Below are positions 36,735 through 49,529 of a stretch of DNA of 64,000 nucleotides, in pieces (within the stretch, counting starts at the first letter, position 1; each line of letters opens with the position of its first letter). The notes below the pieces were generated by a model. It saw only the letters and a list, made by a program, of their open reading frames with translations, had not been told where the DNA came from and did no database searches. The translations under genes and the position numbers were made by a program. The stretch comes from Serinus canaria (lineage: Eukaryota; Chordata; Aves; Passeriformes; Fringillidae): NCBI RefSeq assembly GCF_022539315.1, contig NC_066321.1, positions 4,465,324 through 4,529,323 on the forward strand. The letters are read 5' to 3'.

Positions 36735-39700
36735 CTCCTGGGAATTACCATAGAGTTGTGAGTCAGAAATAAAGTAATAAGCTTCAAAATTGTTGCTCAT
36801 TTAGCCCTAAGGGCTAAAACCCTGCATAAGGGGTTTCCTTAAAAATAACTGCAAGTAAACCTGACAGGCTTGGCTCAGGCAATGCAAAGTTTTAGCTTTT
36901 TTTTTTTTTTAATGTACTCAACACACAGTTTTCTGAGTATTATAATAGTAAACTAAATTTGGCCATGAACAAGCCCAGATCAACTGGGGATTTGATTAGG
37001 ACAAGAAAATTAATTGTTACTGGGATTTAGAGTTGATTTGAGCCCACTAAAGACAGGGTAGCCCTATATTTCACCTTGATTAAAGAAAAAAAATCTAGTC
37101 AGGTATTATACAATTACAGCAAAAGTGACATCATGATTTATTGTGTCAAACTATTTCTTTCTTCTTACAGCACCACAAAGGTCAGTGAAAAACAGGGCTG
37201 CTGCATAAGATCAAGAAAGAAACTGGTAGTGTGAATAAAAGCCATGAATGTCATTTTTAATTTTCAGTGTCCCTGCTTTTGTGGCTGGGAGCCAGACCAT
37301 AGCATTTCACTTTCTTAAAAAAAAAAAAAAAAAATTCACTGCTTTTTTCAAAGAAGTCCAGTTGAACTCCTTGGAGAGTGGGCATCAGACTAGAAATGAA
37401 AATCTGCAAACTTTTTTGTATGACAGAACCTGATTTGATGGGATTACTAGTAATTTTTATTTTTTTAAATGCAATTCTGTGGCAAAAGGAGGGGGAGAGG
37501 TTCCTTAGAAAACTTTGCAGTGCCACATGCTGGCCCTGCCCTGCACCGTCATGGAAATTGTTTCTAGTTCTTCTAATTGTAGTGCAATTGGAAAGCAGGA
37601 AGAAACCAGCCACCTGTGCTAAAAGAATTTGTAAATCCATATTATTTATAAATTAAGAGTATAAATAGCAGAGGAGATGAATGGCAAGCATCCAGCACTT
37701 GAAGACCTTTATGCAGGTTGTTTAGTTCTTCTGAACTGAATTGTTCACGTCTTAAGACCATTAGTAGTGTGACTTTAACACAGTCTTAGTGATATAGATT
37801 TGATCCTTTTGATCCTTAAGTAAGAGCCTCACTTTGATTGCTTTTGTACATTTCTAATGGTAAATGTGATTATCTTTAACGTGACAACGTTGTCTTTAGG
37901 ATGGAGAGCAGTTCAATTTTCCTGCCTCTTTTTCCCAAGCTTCCAGAATGTTTTATAAAGCAGCATCTTTCCATGCCAGACCCCAGAGCATGGTGAGCAC
38001 ATATACCAGAGATCATGGGGGTCAGTAGTCATTTTTCAGCTGACTGCAGTGATCTTTGATGTGCTTGGCAATATTTAACCAAGTTCTCAAATGCTGTTGT
38101 TCCTGCAGGTCAGGCTCAGAAGCTGCAGTGCAGGAAGACTGAAACAAGTCAAATAAACCAATTGTGCTATAAAAACAAGCAATCAGCAAAGTGCTAGAAA
38201 ATCCCATTTTGGCAAGAAAACACTCCAGCTTTGTTCTTTGGTGTTATGATGTGATGGAAAGCCCTCAGCAGTGCTATAAATTTGTGTTACACGAATGTTT
38301 ATCTCCAGACCTCTATGCATGCAGTGTACAATTCGAAACACAATCCATGCTCTTTTCTCACACATTTGTTGCTTTGTCTCTCATAGTCTTGGTGTTTTTT
38401 ACAGGAGGTCTCCATTTCCTACATGCTTAGGTGATTCTGACAAATTAAAACAAGCATCTCCACAGACAGTGTTATTTCAGTCCATGTGACATATTCCACT
38501 TTACCACAGATTGCCTGTGGTGCACAAATCTGTTACTTCTGGTAACGAGATCCTGTGTCCACGACTTTAATCTGTTTTTAAAAAATGGATTTAAACCACG
38601 GTAAAAATGATTTATGGGGTTTACAAAGTCTTTCCACTAGTTTAGCAAGATTAATTTAAAATCATGCTAAGTCAAATAACAACTTGTGGTAGATAAGGCC
38701 TTATTCTTTCCCTATCTTTCTCTTTCACATGTCCCTTGTTCTTATAATCTCTTATGGCTATGTATATTGCATGACATATTTTGGTATAATTTAACAACAG
38801 GAACTTCTGAGCTTTTCTTCTGCAAGCTGCAGGAAATGGCCAGATTTTTGAAAGTAGTTGCAGTTTGCTCTTGTAAAAATAGTGCTTGTAGTACCTAAGG
38901 CTCATGGAAACTCCCCACATGCCCAGTCAGCTAAATGTCTAGGAAATGTCTCAGTCTTTGAAATCCAGAACACAGTGATTTAATTTAGGTTCATGTTTTG
39001 ATAACTTGCTGAAACCTAACTGACTTCAGCAGTACATTTGGGAAGGGAAATAGATTGGCACCATAATATTGCTGCACACATCCTGTGATCTGAGGGTGGA
39101 AACTTCATATTCAGAGTTCACTCTCTTAGGGTTATTTGTATGTGGAGTTTGTCTAGTTAGAGCACGTGATGGGAAGAGTGTGGTTGTAGGACAGGTAATT
39201 ATTGACTGGCTCCTATAATGGAAGACAAAGAGTGGGCTATGAAATCACTGTTGATTGAACACAGCCAATTCCAGTTAAGCAGAGTGGAAGGAGGTAATTT
39301 TGGAAGAAATCTTAATTTCAAGTAGTTGTATATAGTGCTGAAGAGCTGTGATTGCACCAGCTTCCAGCCCTTTCTGTTCACACCCTGCTTCTCTGGCCTG
39401 GCCCTTAATCCTGCTGCTGTCCCACCTCTGGAGAGCAAGGGGCAGAAGGCCAAGAGTGGCCTCACATGTTATTTAAGAGGCATCTTTGGATTCAGGAGAG
39501 AGGCTTGCATTTAGCTCAGCCAGAAGGGCTGAGGACAGGCTGTGCCTTCTGAATCCCACCAGCTGAGTGTGTCTTGTAGGGGATACCTGGGAGGTGCTTT
39601 GTGAGTTTGAGGTACTGTGGGAATGGGGGATTGGAATAGCAAGGATTAGGATACACAATAGCAAGGATTGTGTAGGGAAAGTGGGAGGGCTGAACAGGTA

Positions 39701-39860
39701 AAATTGGGAAGCTGGCATTACATTAATTGTGTGCTACTGGGAAGTAGGATGGATTAGCATCCCTGAATTTTTTTGAGCGTCTAAAACCAGGCCATGATGC
39801 CCTTAGCAAAAATGATCACAATAATACCCAAACTATCCTCCAAGGAGTCAAACACTATTC
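36735..39860. other. Non-coding stretch, no gene seen
   Basis: It holds a T14 run at 36897-36910 and an A18 run at 37317-37334. A short direct repeat (AATAGCAAGGATT, 22 bp apart) occurs at about 39635-39670. Open frames on both strands at 37257-37656 flank the poly(A) run and have no known motif. Confidence 0.5.
37317..37334. repeat. Poly(A) run, 18 A
   Basis: An uninterrupted mononucleotide run with no adjacent retrocopy recognised. Confidence 0.9.
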
Positions 39861-39864
39861 AAGC

Positions 39865-39926
39865 AAATACTGAGAAAAAACAAGTTCTGAGAAAATACTG
39901 AGAAAAAACAAATACTGAGAAAAAAC
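39865..39926. repeat. 17-bp short tandem repeat, three copies
   Basis: AAATACTGAGAAAAAAC occurs at 39865-39881, 39893-39909 and 39910-39926. The last two are perfectly head to tail, and the first two are separated by a degenerate partial unit. Confidence 0.92.
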
Positions 39927-39929
39927 AAG

Positions 39930-42680
39930 TAACTCTTTTCCAGGAGGAAAAAACCAAACAAAACAACAAAACTAACAAACTTTTCAAATCTTCCCAAGTG
40001 ATGCTCCACCTCCCAGCTGTCTGGGTGGGATTCAATATGAGACTAACCTAAATATCAGCATCTGCATGCAGCCAGTGTGTCTCATCTGCCATGCCAGGGG
40101 AGACTTGATTGATGAAGCCATAGAGCCCTGGGGAGTGGCTGGCCCTGCAAATTCCTGTCTCCATGCTGGATCTCCAGTGGCAATGGATTTTAGGCATCTG
40201 GCTCACAGACAGGCACATGAATTCCAACATGGAAATGTAATGTTCTTGTGCTGCAGCTTTCTTGCCATGACCTCAGCCAACCACGCTATTTTGGAGCTTA
40301 TAAACTTTTAACTCCATCTTAATGAGGTTGAGCTAGTAGAAAGTCCCATATAAATAATTTAATAATATGTCTGGATGAAATGGCTGCTATCTAACTGGTA
40401 GAATAACAGAAGTGATTAAATTAAATTCAATATACACATTAGCCACTGAACTACACAGCCATAAAAGAATGAAGAGTGTGGTCTAAAGAGTTGTCTCTTT
40501 TCCTCCCACAGCTTTATAATTATATCTTCAGGGAAATGCCACAGCTCAGCATTTAACGATCTGCCATCAGAGACATTTACGAGGAGATTTTCAGGGAAGG
40601 AGAGAGTTGAAGGTGTCTTTTGTACCAAAAAAAAAGCAGTCATTGAATACTCTGGCAATCACCTGCTGAGAGGAGCATTGATCCATATATTTACATATCA
40701 TCTGAAGTTAATAATTCTAAGTTTTTCCTCAAACAAAATCCACAGCAAGGTCACGATCTCCCAGGAACTGTTTGGAAAATAGAGCATAAATCTTGGACAA
40801 TGTCAGTCTGTCACTGCACTGCAGCAGATTTGTATGGTTTGAGAGAGCACAGCTGATCAGTTCAGGACACTGATTGTGTTCCGCGAGGAGTGGCTCTGGC
40901 GACACCCAGCCCCTTCTCAACGCTGACCCACAGCGTGCCCTGGAAAAAGGGGGAGACTTCTGCAGTGTAAGAAGCAGTGGAATGAAGTGCTCATGAAGAA
41001 TTAACAGATGGCCCAGACTGAAAAAATGTAAAAATTAGCAAAATACTTTTCCTAGTGCCAGACTATAATTCAAATTGAAATATCCTGAGTAGCTGTAGCT
41101 GGAATGGATATGGAGATGTGACTGTTACTTTGAAGGTGGAAACTAAAAGTCTGGATGAAGACTAATGTGTTAAAGGCTCAGCATGAGAAACTTCCAACTT
41201 AAATACATATTTAATTTTCCAAATAGACAAGGAAAAGTGCAGGTTGTGGCTGTCAAGTGTTTCTTAGACATTTCAAAACACGGCTTTCATAACCACTCAT
41301 CTCTTAAAGCAGATTAGGTTGTCCAAATGGCTTCTGAAATGCAGGAAAAGATCAAGTACCCTTAAGAAGAAAAAGACAAACTTAAACAGACCTGTGAGTG
41401 CATTTATTTGAGTCACTGAAATGTTCAATAGGAATTGAAGAAGTCTCTTTAATTAAGTTGCATGCACTCCTAATCTAGTGAGACAGGGATTTCCAAGGGG
41501 ATATTGTCAGTTTCCCAGCGAGGTGGTAACAACATCCACTGCTTTGTCATTTATAGTGGCCGTTTATCACTTGCATTTGTCCCAGCACAGGCGGTCAGAG
41601 ACATAAATCACACTCTTCTGTACTCGCAGCAAAAATCAAAATACAGTGTACAATTACATTTTATCCATTTTTAAGGTGTTAGCTCCTACTGACCTCGTTC
41701 ATGGACTGGAGCCTCACAGAGCAGTTCAGCTGTTTGTGTGAGAGATGCTCTTTTCTTTTGAGCATCCTCTGCTGCAGCCCATGAACAGGAGAGTCCCTCA
41801 TCACTGCTGGGATTTTGTAAAGAGGGAATTACCAAAAAAAGCTGGTTTAATTTCAAGCTCCATTAGACACAGTGTTTGCCAAATGGAAGAAGACCAAATT
41901 GTTTGGAAATCTTGTCCTGAAACCTCTTTGTTGGTATTAAAAATCAGAAAGAGTAGGTAGTATTAAACAGAAATCATGTAATGTATCATCTGAATCACTC
42001 CCTTTAAATCACTTTAAGTCTTTTAATTTATTTTTTTTCTCTTGTGGAAATGTAAAGTATTTACTCTGGGAGTATTGATTACAGAACTGTAGTACCAGCC
42101 TAGGATTTCCAGTACTAGATTGTTGAAATCAGTATTTGAATGGCTTGAAAGTAATTGGGCTATGTATAAATACATATATATATGTGCATACATAAATTTT
42201 CCTTCCTTTTTCTTTATCCTTCTTTTAAAATGTTTAAAATTCATGCATGGCACTTTATGATGTGAACATAGCAATTAGGGGAAGGAAATAATATAATTAA
42301 CAAGGAGTAAAGCTGATTTTAATCCAATCTATTATTTTTACCATGAATTTTAAGTGGCAAGATTTTATTCCTCCGTCTACATACTGAAGTGCTTGTGTTC
42401 ACACAGAGCTTTTCCCTCAGGAAGGTCTGTGTTCAGGCCTCACCCCACGAACTGCCTCTGTGATGCTGATGTGCTATTCCTCCTGCACATGTTGACGTTG
42501 GGGGTTGAGGGCTCCTGCCCAGGCACTGAGAGCTGGGTCCTAATGAGTAGGTTGAGCAGTGTTTTACAATTTTACATTTATATTCAAATGACAAAGTCAT
42601 CCTCAAGTTCTCAGGGTTCAGCCAAAGCCATCTGCTTGTTCAGTGTCCAGCTGAAGTGTATGTTGGGGCAGTTGTTCTGG
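39930..42680. other. Non-coding stretch, no gene seen
   Basis: No repeat or exon is recognisable. A CpG cluster lies at about 40881-40936 (five CpG in 55 bp). A (TA)n patch occurs at 42165-42185. The open frame at 41745-41960 has no splice context. Confidence 0.5.
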
Positions 42681-42684
42681 CAGA

Positions 42685-43294
42685 GGCTGAGCATGAGCCA
42701 GCTGTGGCCAGAAGGACAGATGGCACCTGGCTTCTATCAGCAGTAGTGTGGCCAGCAGGACCAGGGCAATGACTGTCCCCCTGTACTGGGCTGTGGCAAG
42801 GCCACTCTTGGAGTCTGGGTCAGTTTTGTCCCCTCACTACAAGAAAAACTTTGAAGGGCTGGAGTGTATCCAGAGAAGGGAACAGAGCTGGGGAAGGTCT
42901 GGAGCACCAGGAACAGCTGAGTGGGCTCAGCCAGGAAAAAAGGAGGCCCATGGGGACCTTATCAGTCTCTATAGCTCCCAAAAAGGAGACTGTAGTGAGG
43001 TGAGGTCAGTCTCTTCCTCCAGGTAACAAGCACTAGGACAGGAGGAAATGGCCTCAAGTTGTGCTGAGGGAGGTTCAGGTTGGATATTAGGGAAAAAATT
43101 CTTCTCTGAAAGGTTTTCAGGCACTGGAGTGGGCTTCCCAGGGAAGTGGCAGAATCACCGTCCTTGGAGGTGTGTGAAAGATGTGTAGATGTGGCACTTG
43201 GGGACATGGTTCAGTGCTGGGCTTGGCAGTGCTGGCGGAATGGTTGGACTCGATCTTAGATGGCTTTTCCAGCCTAAATGATTCTATGATTCTG
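42685..43294 (+). mobile_element. CR1 LINE, 5'-truncated, about 610 bp
   Basis: The longest CR1 here. Consensus blocks in order: 'GAGCATGAGCCAGCTGTGGCCAGAAGG', 'GTGTGGCCAGCAGGACCAGGG', 'CCCCTCACTACAAGAAAAAC', 'AGGAGGCCCATGGGGACCTTATC', 'GGTTGGATATTAGGGAAAAAATTCTTC', ending 'TTTTCCAGCCTAAATGATTCTATGATTCT'. The early part is the C-terminal end of the reverse-transcriptase ORF, broken by stops. The intact double octamer at the end marks the true 3' terminus. It belongs to a different subfamily from the copy at 3628, judged by the 3' UTR. Confidence 0.95.
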
Positions 43295-43429
43295 TGTTCA
43301 GTAATTAATGTAAGAAATATCTCTGACTGTACTAAGAAGCAGGTTGGGTCTCTGCTCTGATGTATGGGTTCAATTGATCCAGCAGCCAGAGTGATGGATA
43401 AGGAGGTGTGTGAACTCATCCCTGCAGGC

Positions 43430-44640
43430 TGGGCTGACGCCGTTGGCTGCGGTGCGGGCCCCAGTGCCATTTGTAGGTCTGCCAAGGCCAGGAGTAGCTG
43501 TCAGGCATCTGAACTGCATGGCTTTAGTCTCCTTTTTAAAAATTTTCCCTACAAGAGCTATTACCAGAATTGCCAATATTAAAAGTACCCTTAGTTTGTA
43601 AAATAGGGACCCTGGGGAGGCAATTGTGATGCAGGATCTCAAGCCACAGCCCCGTCAGTAGTGGGGCAAGGGGCCCTCACCCTGGAGGTGCTGCCACATG
43701 TAAGGTTGACAAGACAAGCAGGACAGTTAAACTGGTTCAATGGATCAGATTTAAGCTGAGTCTGATTTAAAATGGATATACATTTGTGTGCTAGTTTGTT
43801 AGGAAAGATGGGATCAGTCGCCAGAGCCACCCCTGGGGGCTGCGCTGGCCGCCCACGTGCGGTGTTGATATGCAGTGCCAGCAGCAGGCTGAGCGTCCTG
43901 GAGTGCTGCAGAGTGAATGCCAGCTCGTTTAATCTCTGTCAGCATGGTCCTCCCTCACTTCATCCGCTCAAAAGAAAGTTTTAAAGGATGCATTTAAAGG
44001 AATGTTTTTAGGATTCGCTGGAGGAAGTGTGTTCCTGGGTGTCTACTAGCTCTAGCTTAACCTGTGGTTCTCCATGTGCGATTTTGGAATCGCCTCCCAG
44101 CACCACGGATGGAGCATTTAGTTGTTTTTGTGGCTGGTAATACAGTGATTGCTCTGTGACTCAGGAGGGAAATAGCTCTGTGAGTGCTGGGCACCGCTGA
44201 AAAAGTCAGTGTTTACCATGAGGTCAGAAATCTGTAGCTGGAGCCAGATCCGTTATTGTCTGTCACTCCAGTTTTGTATATATAGGTTTTGTGTTCAGGT
44301 ATATGTATATAGATATATGCATTCCTCTCCTCTCTGTCTTTCTGTGCATGTATATCAAGGTTAGTAAGGAAAGAAATTGTCATCGTCTCATATAAAGAAC
44401 TTTAAAATGAATATTTTTCCATCTGAGTCTAGCATGAAGCAAGCAATTCTCACCACTTTAGTGCTTAATTTTTTGCAGATCTGACAGGTAGTTTTGAGAA
44501 TGTGCTGCATACATTGGCATGTTTGCATTTTTCAAATCCTTTCCATGCTGCAGGGAGACAGGAGACTTTTACAGGCGGGAAAGAGCAGCTCCTGTAGCCT
44601 TTCCTAGAGACGCCTCCTCTCCCATAGCAGTGATTTCTGC
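43430..44640 (+). promoter_or_regulatory. CpG-enriched zone, possible promoter
   Basis: CpG clusters lie at 43436-43462 (about four in 27 bp) and 43818-43895 (about six in 80 bp, including CACGTG). CpG density is again raised at 44570-44680. A TATATATAGG motif sits near 44277. The zone runs into the exon candidate at 44648. It is not a full CpG island by eye, and no transcription start can be fixed. Confidence 0.3.
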
Positions 44641-44647
44641 TTCCCAG

Positions 44648-44730
44648 GGAGCGGAACTCTGCACACACTGCTCGGCTTTATTGCAAGGCACTGCACCAGC
44701 TGAAGAAATGGATCCACTCATTCAGGACAA
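44648..44730 (+). CDS. Candidate exon with start codon (unidentified)
   Basis: Acceptor GATTTCTGCTTCCCAG ends at 44647 and a strong donor, CAA/GTAAGC, begins at 44731. The 83 bases are open in one frame (GAELCTHCSALLQGTAPAEE, then MDPLIQD). An ATG at 44708 sits in excellent initiation context (GAAGAAATGG), so this could be a second exon holding the start codon, or an internal exon. It ends two bases into a codon. That phase fits the acceptor at 51253, where joining would give a short protein. CpG-rich DNA lies just upstream. The peptide is not recognised, and the gene could equally be a lncRNA. Confidence 0.33.
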
Positions 44731-44734
44731 GTAA

Positions 44735-46240
44735 GCAAATTCAGCTGGCTGATGAAAGGAAGCCTAGACAACGGTGTTTAAACACTCTCTCCCGTTTCCT
44801 CCCCCCGTCCCCAGATGTCTGGTTTCAGTTTTAAAACATAATAACATTTCATTAAGGAGTCATAGCAACCCCTCACTAATTTGTGAAGAGTACATCATGA
44901 GCTACATTCTGTACTTATCAACATTTGAGCACTTTAGATCTTGTTTCATCTCATTAGTGGATGTTTATGGGACCTGAGGGTTTCAGCACTCTCTGACAGC
45001 TGCACCACCACAGAGATGTCATTTCAAAGAGCTGGATATTTAAATTGCTGGTTCTGGAAAAATTTAGCCACAGGATGGCATTTACAGGAAACAGCAAACC
45101 AGAAGAATGTGCCGTGTTGGAAATTGCTTGATGTTAACCTCAGGAAGGGTGGAAATTCTGCTCTCCCACTCTGCTCCCCCACTTAACTGGACCGAAGCCT
45201 TTTTCCCCTGAATGATCCAGTTAGGTTCGTGCAGGATTTAATTTGTATGAAAATAAGTGTTCTTTTTCCTCCACTAAATCTATTAAGCAGTGCACCATTT
45301 AGTAAACTGTCAGTGGCATCTGTTGGAGAAAAGGCAAATAAAATACTGATGCACAAGGAGGTAGTTTTTCCAGATTTTTGATATGTAGTTTCACAAATTT
45401 ATTAAAAAATTCCCGTGGCACATGATTTATTTGGAAATAATCCACCAGTCTGCTTTTTGTGGCTTTGTTTTTAATATTGCTTTTCTTCCCCATCACAATG
45501 TAGGGTTTTCTCTGAAATGCACTAACAGACAGGAAAAACAAATGCAAGTGTGAATGAAGAGTGTGATGTAAACGATGGAGCAGGAAATGGCATCTTAAAT
45601 TTGTTTACAGTCTGCTGTAAGTCAAAGCATAGGAAACTGCTTTAATAACAAGCAGTTGATAATCATGTTAATTAGGAAATCACAGAAAAAAGCTGTGCCA
45701 CTTGTGTGATAATTGCCTTATTAACACTGCATAGACTGTATTCATTTTTCAAGGAATATTGTGGAATTCTCATTCCCATGTGCTTTTGCTAAAATGGTGG
45801 GGATTTGTTTCATTATAGATGGAGCCTTGGTGGTATCACTGGGAGGAGATAGCTGGTAGGGTCCTTAAAAATCCCTGCCAGATGGAAATGGAATGCAGAT
45901 CAATATCAGATCTTATCTGAATAAATATTTCTGAATTTTACAGTTGCTACCTGGCAAACTGTGCTTATGGAATAATAACTTTACAAATTGGAAATCTCTT
46001 GCCTCATTCATCAAGTGTAACTACACTAACACTGCATGAGTTCGTGCCCAATTTTTATGCAGGAGTCACTGGGCTCCTTGTGGTTTTGATGGGAAATGGA
46101 AAACTGAGGGCTCTCTGAGGGGACTTGGATTTGAAGGGGAAAAAAGGCAATATTTGATTTCAAAAGGCTGAAGTGCAGATAGTAGAAACACCAATGCTTC
46201 TCTTCCCTGCTGGGCAGCCAAACAAGCAGCTGAGTACCAG
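44735..46240. other. Non-coding stretch, no gene seen
   Basis: No transposon or exon is recognisable. Overlapping short open frames at 44774-45186 lack splice sites. Confidence 0.5.
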
Positions 46241-46245
46241 CACAT

Positions 46246-46335
46246 CATCCTCCAAGAGCCCCGTGCTGCTGGAGCTACCAGAGGACATGTCATCCTCCAA
46301 GAGCCTGGTGCTGCTGGAGCTGTCAGAGGACACAG
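46246..46335. repeat. 45-bp tandem duplication, two copies
   Basis: Two head-to-tail 45-bp units, about 38 of 45 positions equal. The period is a multiple of three and a plus-strand frame runs through both (SSKSPVLLELPEDMS then SSKSLVLLELSEDTA). The minus strand is also open. No gene context supports translation, so I call a minisatellite-like duplication. Confidence 0.88.
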
Positions 46336-46339
46336 CAGC

Positions 46340-49300
46340 GAGGCCCCAAAACCCTCTGTGAGGCCAAGGCTGCTGGGGATGTGGCAGAGGATGTGCTGCA
46401 ATTCTGGCATCATGGCAGAACCAGCATGTGCTGCATCTGCATCTTTCCTCTCACTCATGTGAATACAAAGAACTTTGCAGATGCTGGCAGGTTTTGGAGA
46501 GGGTGAAATCACTGCATTTAGTCCACCTCACATGTTTCCAGCAGTTTGTTCAAGCTGACACTGGTGGCTTTCTGTGAGGACCCTGCGAACTGGAACCAGC
46601 CCAGCCCAGTACCTGTGTGCCTGCTGGAGTGGCCGTGCTTGAGAACCAGGCAGCAGCTGAGAATATCTCCAGGCTTATTCCATTTCATCCATGTTTTTTG
46701 ATTTCTTTCCTCAGCTGTACTTACACAAGGGTAAAAGCTGTGTTCCTAGAGCTGTCTGGCAGCACAGCTTTCCAAGCTTGGGTTTTTTTTAATATTACTT
46801 GAAGCAAAGTGCTTCCCTTTCTGCTGTGCCTCTGGAGCAGAATGGCAGCATCCTCACACACCCACACTTCGTGCCATTCCTGTTTCATCCTTGTGGAGAC
46901 ATCCATGCTATGGGCACTGGAACAGTTGGAGAGATCCACAAGGAGCCTTCTTAAATGGAAGCTGAAGGCTGTAGTCCTCTGGCAGAATTTTGGATATTTT
47001 TTTTTCTCTGATCAAGACCTAAACTTGAAAGGAACAGTTGTAGCTCTGCCTGCAAGCAAAGCGTCCTGTTCCCATTGCAGGCTTCCAGCTTGCTGGAGGA
47101 TCATAAGGAAAAGGAGTCAAGGAAATAATGAGGAAAAGGACTAACATTCTAGGGAAGGCTTTTGCACCTCTTCATCTTTAGGCTTTTGCCCTGGGTTGCC
47201 ACAGATTGTCCAAGAACATTTCCTTCCAGAAGAGGATAATTCCATCACTCTGACTCCATGGCCTGACATAAATCTTGCTTAGGTCATCAGCCCCTCAGAA
47301 CCAAGGGAAGATGCTTTTCTCTGATCTTTTTAGAGTCAAGAGAATTTGCTGCAAGAGCATGGATAACTTAAAGGGACCCCACCTTAGATTTTTGTCTTCC
47401 TTGTTGTCAGGTATTTTTAGTAGTCCAGGGCAAGTTAACAGAGTTACTTCTGGAGAACAAGAGGGCATCAAGCCCCTGGAATGGCTGCTTTTAAAGGCTG
47501 TTTTGAGGACTTTGGCCAATATCTTGTGTGTGGATTGTTTAGTCCTTGGCAGCAGCCACTGATTTTTTGCTATTTGTGTTGGCAGTTGTGTCACCTGATG
47601 ACTCAAAAGGGATTTTCTCCCTTCATTTGTGCTGTCTTCCTTCTGTTCTCAAAATCACACCTCTCTTTCTCACTGTCCTCTCCCTGTGATTTCCTTGCTC
47701 TGTCCATGGTGTGCGCCTTCTGGAATTCATGATGTGTCTGCAGTGCTGCCCGGGGGCTGAGAGGGTGTTTTCAACAGATGCCTGGAGAATCATAGCAGGA
47801 ATGTGCAGGATGTGCTCCAGATCTATGGTGCTGGTGGCTGCTGGGAGAGCAGAGTCTATCCTGCACCTTGAGGTGTCCAAATGGCAGAAGCCAGTGGGCC
47901 ATACTGGTAGCCAGCACTGTCTCCCCTCCACAGAGAATCCCACTGCTGCACTTCTGCTAGGAAAGATTTATAACCCTTTCAAAAGAACTAATAAAAAATA
48001 TATTTTTGTAGGTAAATTTGCCACACTTAAAGCATGACTTCTTATTGATAATCAGATCTTAATCTGCTTTTGCAAAGTCTGCCTCTGTCTGAAGCATTTG
48101 TCCTTGGCCATGGTCCATCCAGTGCAGCATCCTGGATTTGATTAGGTAGATGACTTACATCTCTACTGTGTAGTGATACTCTGATCTGGACACCAGCTCG
48201 GCAGACACTGAGGTGTTTTATTGGAGTCAGGACATGCAAAAATGTATTGCTGGACTGCCTTAGACAAAGTCCTTTGGTGAGCTGAAAATGAGGAAGGAGC
48301 AGGAGTTGCCTCAGGGCTGTGATTGACTGCTCCATTATGAATCAGCTGGAGTGACTGGAGCCACAGAGATGTCGCAGTGCTGAAGCTGCTCCCTCGCCTT
48401 GCCTTGCCAAACATAGGTTTCTCAGTAGTTTTATGATTTTACCATGTTGATGCTGAGCAAGGGGAACAGGCACAGATCTCATTTCCTGTTGTTATCAATA
48501 GCAGTGGCAGTTCATAACTCCCCAGTGAGTTAGATAATACTTTTGTTCATTTTTTACTTTCATATAAATGAACCAAAAGAACTGGCAATAAACACACAGT
48601 AGGCAAGAACATCCTAATGCACATCACGTGCAAAATTTTTACAGTAGTAAAAACAAGGGAATATTCCAGTTTAAATCCACTCTCTGCTTTGATCTGGCTC
48701 ACCTACATGGCAAACAATATTTCTTCTAGCTATGAGCTAGATGTCACCTTTTATAAAGACATGAGGAAAACCAGTAATTGTTCCAGTCAGTGATGACATT
48801 TGTCATATCCCATTTAGTGAACTCAATCTCTTTACTCGTCCACAGTGGTGTTTGTGAAATCCTTGATGTCTGACACATTGATTTGTCTGTGTAAAAAGCA
48901 GAAATACCTGACACTTGCCACAGAACAAAGTTTCCCAGCAGGTGTACAAGCTGCTGGTCCTTCAGGGCCACATGGTGAGAGTTTCTTTAGCTGCAAAGCA
49001 GAGAATGCATGGAGGGGGATAGGGGAGGCCTCATCCTGCCACATCCATCTCAGGAACTGGGAAATGCCAGCAGATCTCATGTCTGAGCAAAGCCTTAGAG
49101 CTCCCATAGTCCCTTACTCATGGAGAAAACTGTTTATCTAAGGCACTGCCTCTCAGGTTAAAAAAAAAAAAAAAGAAGCAAAAGAAAAGTGATAATATAT
49201 AAATGTTGGGATTTTTATTTAATAATATAACTGACTCAATTGATGTTTAATATCTCATTGCATGCTGAACAGAGTCCCCAAACCCATATTGTGCTGCTTA

Positions 49301-49460
49301 TCTAAATAGCAAAATATATTTTTTTCTGGTTTAAAGGTCTAGTAAGTAGATATTAGCTGATTTTAAGATACACATACTTCATGCTCTGGTGTAAAGAAAA
49401 TGTATCCTCCCCAGTTCTCTTTGACTGCAGTTCTAGTGCAATGTTTCTTCTGCTCAGTAA
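46340..49460. other. Non-coding stretch, no gene seen
   Basis: Moderately GC-rich with many overlapping short open frames on both strands (46809-47144, 47275-47943 and 48845-49141), none with a known motif. An A15 run lies at 49160-49174. Confidence 0.45.
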
Positions 49461-49470
49461 ATTTTTTTTC

Positions 49471-49528
49471 CCTTTAAATGTTTAATCTGGGGATATTTTT
49501 TTCCCCTTTAAATGTTTAATCTGGGGAT
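49471..49528. repeat. 34-bp period tandem duplication
   Basis: CCTTTAAATGTTTAATCTGG plus GGAT occurs at 49471-49494 and again, identical, at 49505-49528. The T-rich spacer is nearly conserved too. The identity implies a recent event. Confidence 0.93.
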
Positions 49529-49529
49529 G

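Noticed and set aside
39865..39926. Three regularly spaced 17-bp repeats that could suggest a CRISPR array
   Set aside because: Two copies abut without spacers, the unit is A-rich, and the genome is vertebrate. It is a simple tandem repeat.
43117..43642. Overlapping minus- and plus-strand frames up to 122 codons
   Set aside because: The left part is antisense CR1. The right part has no splice context or motif.
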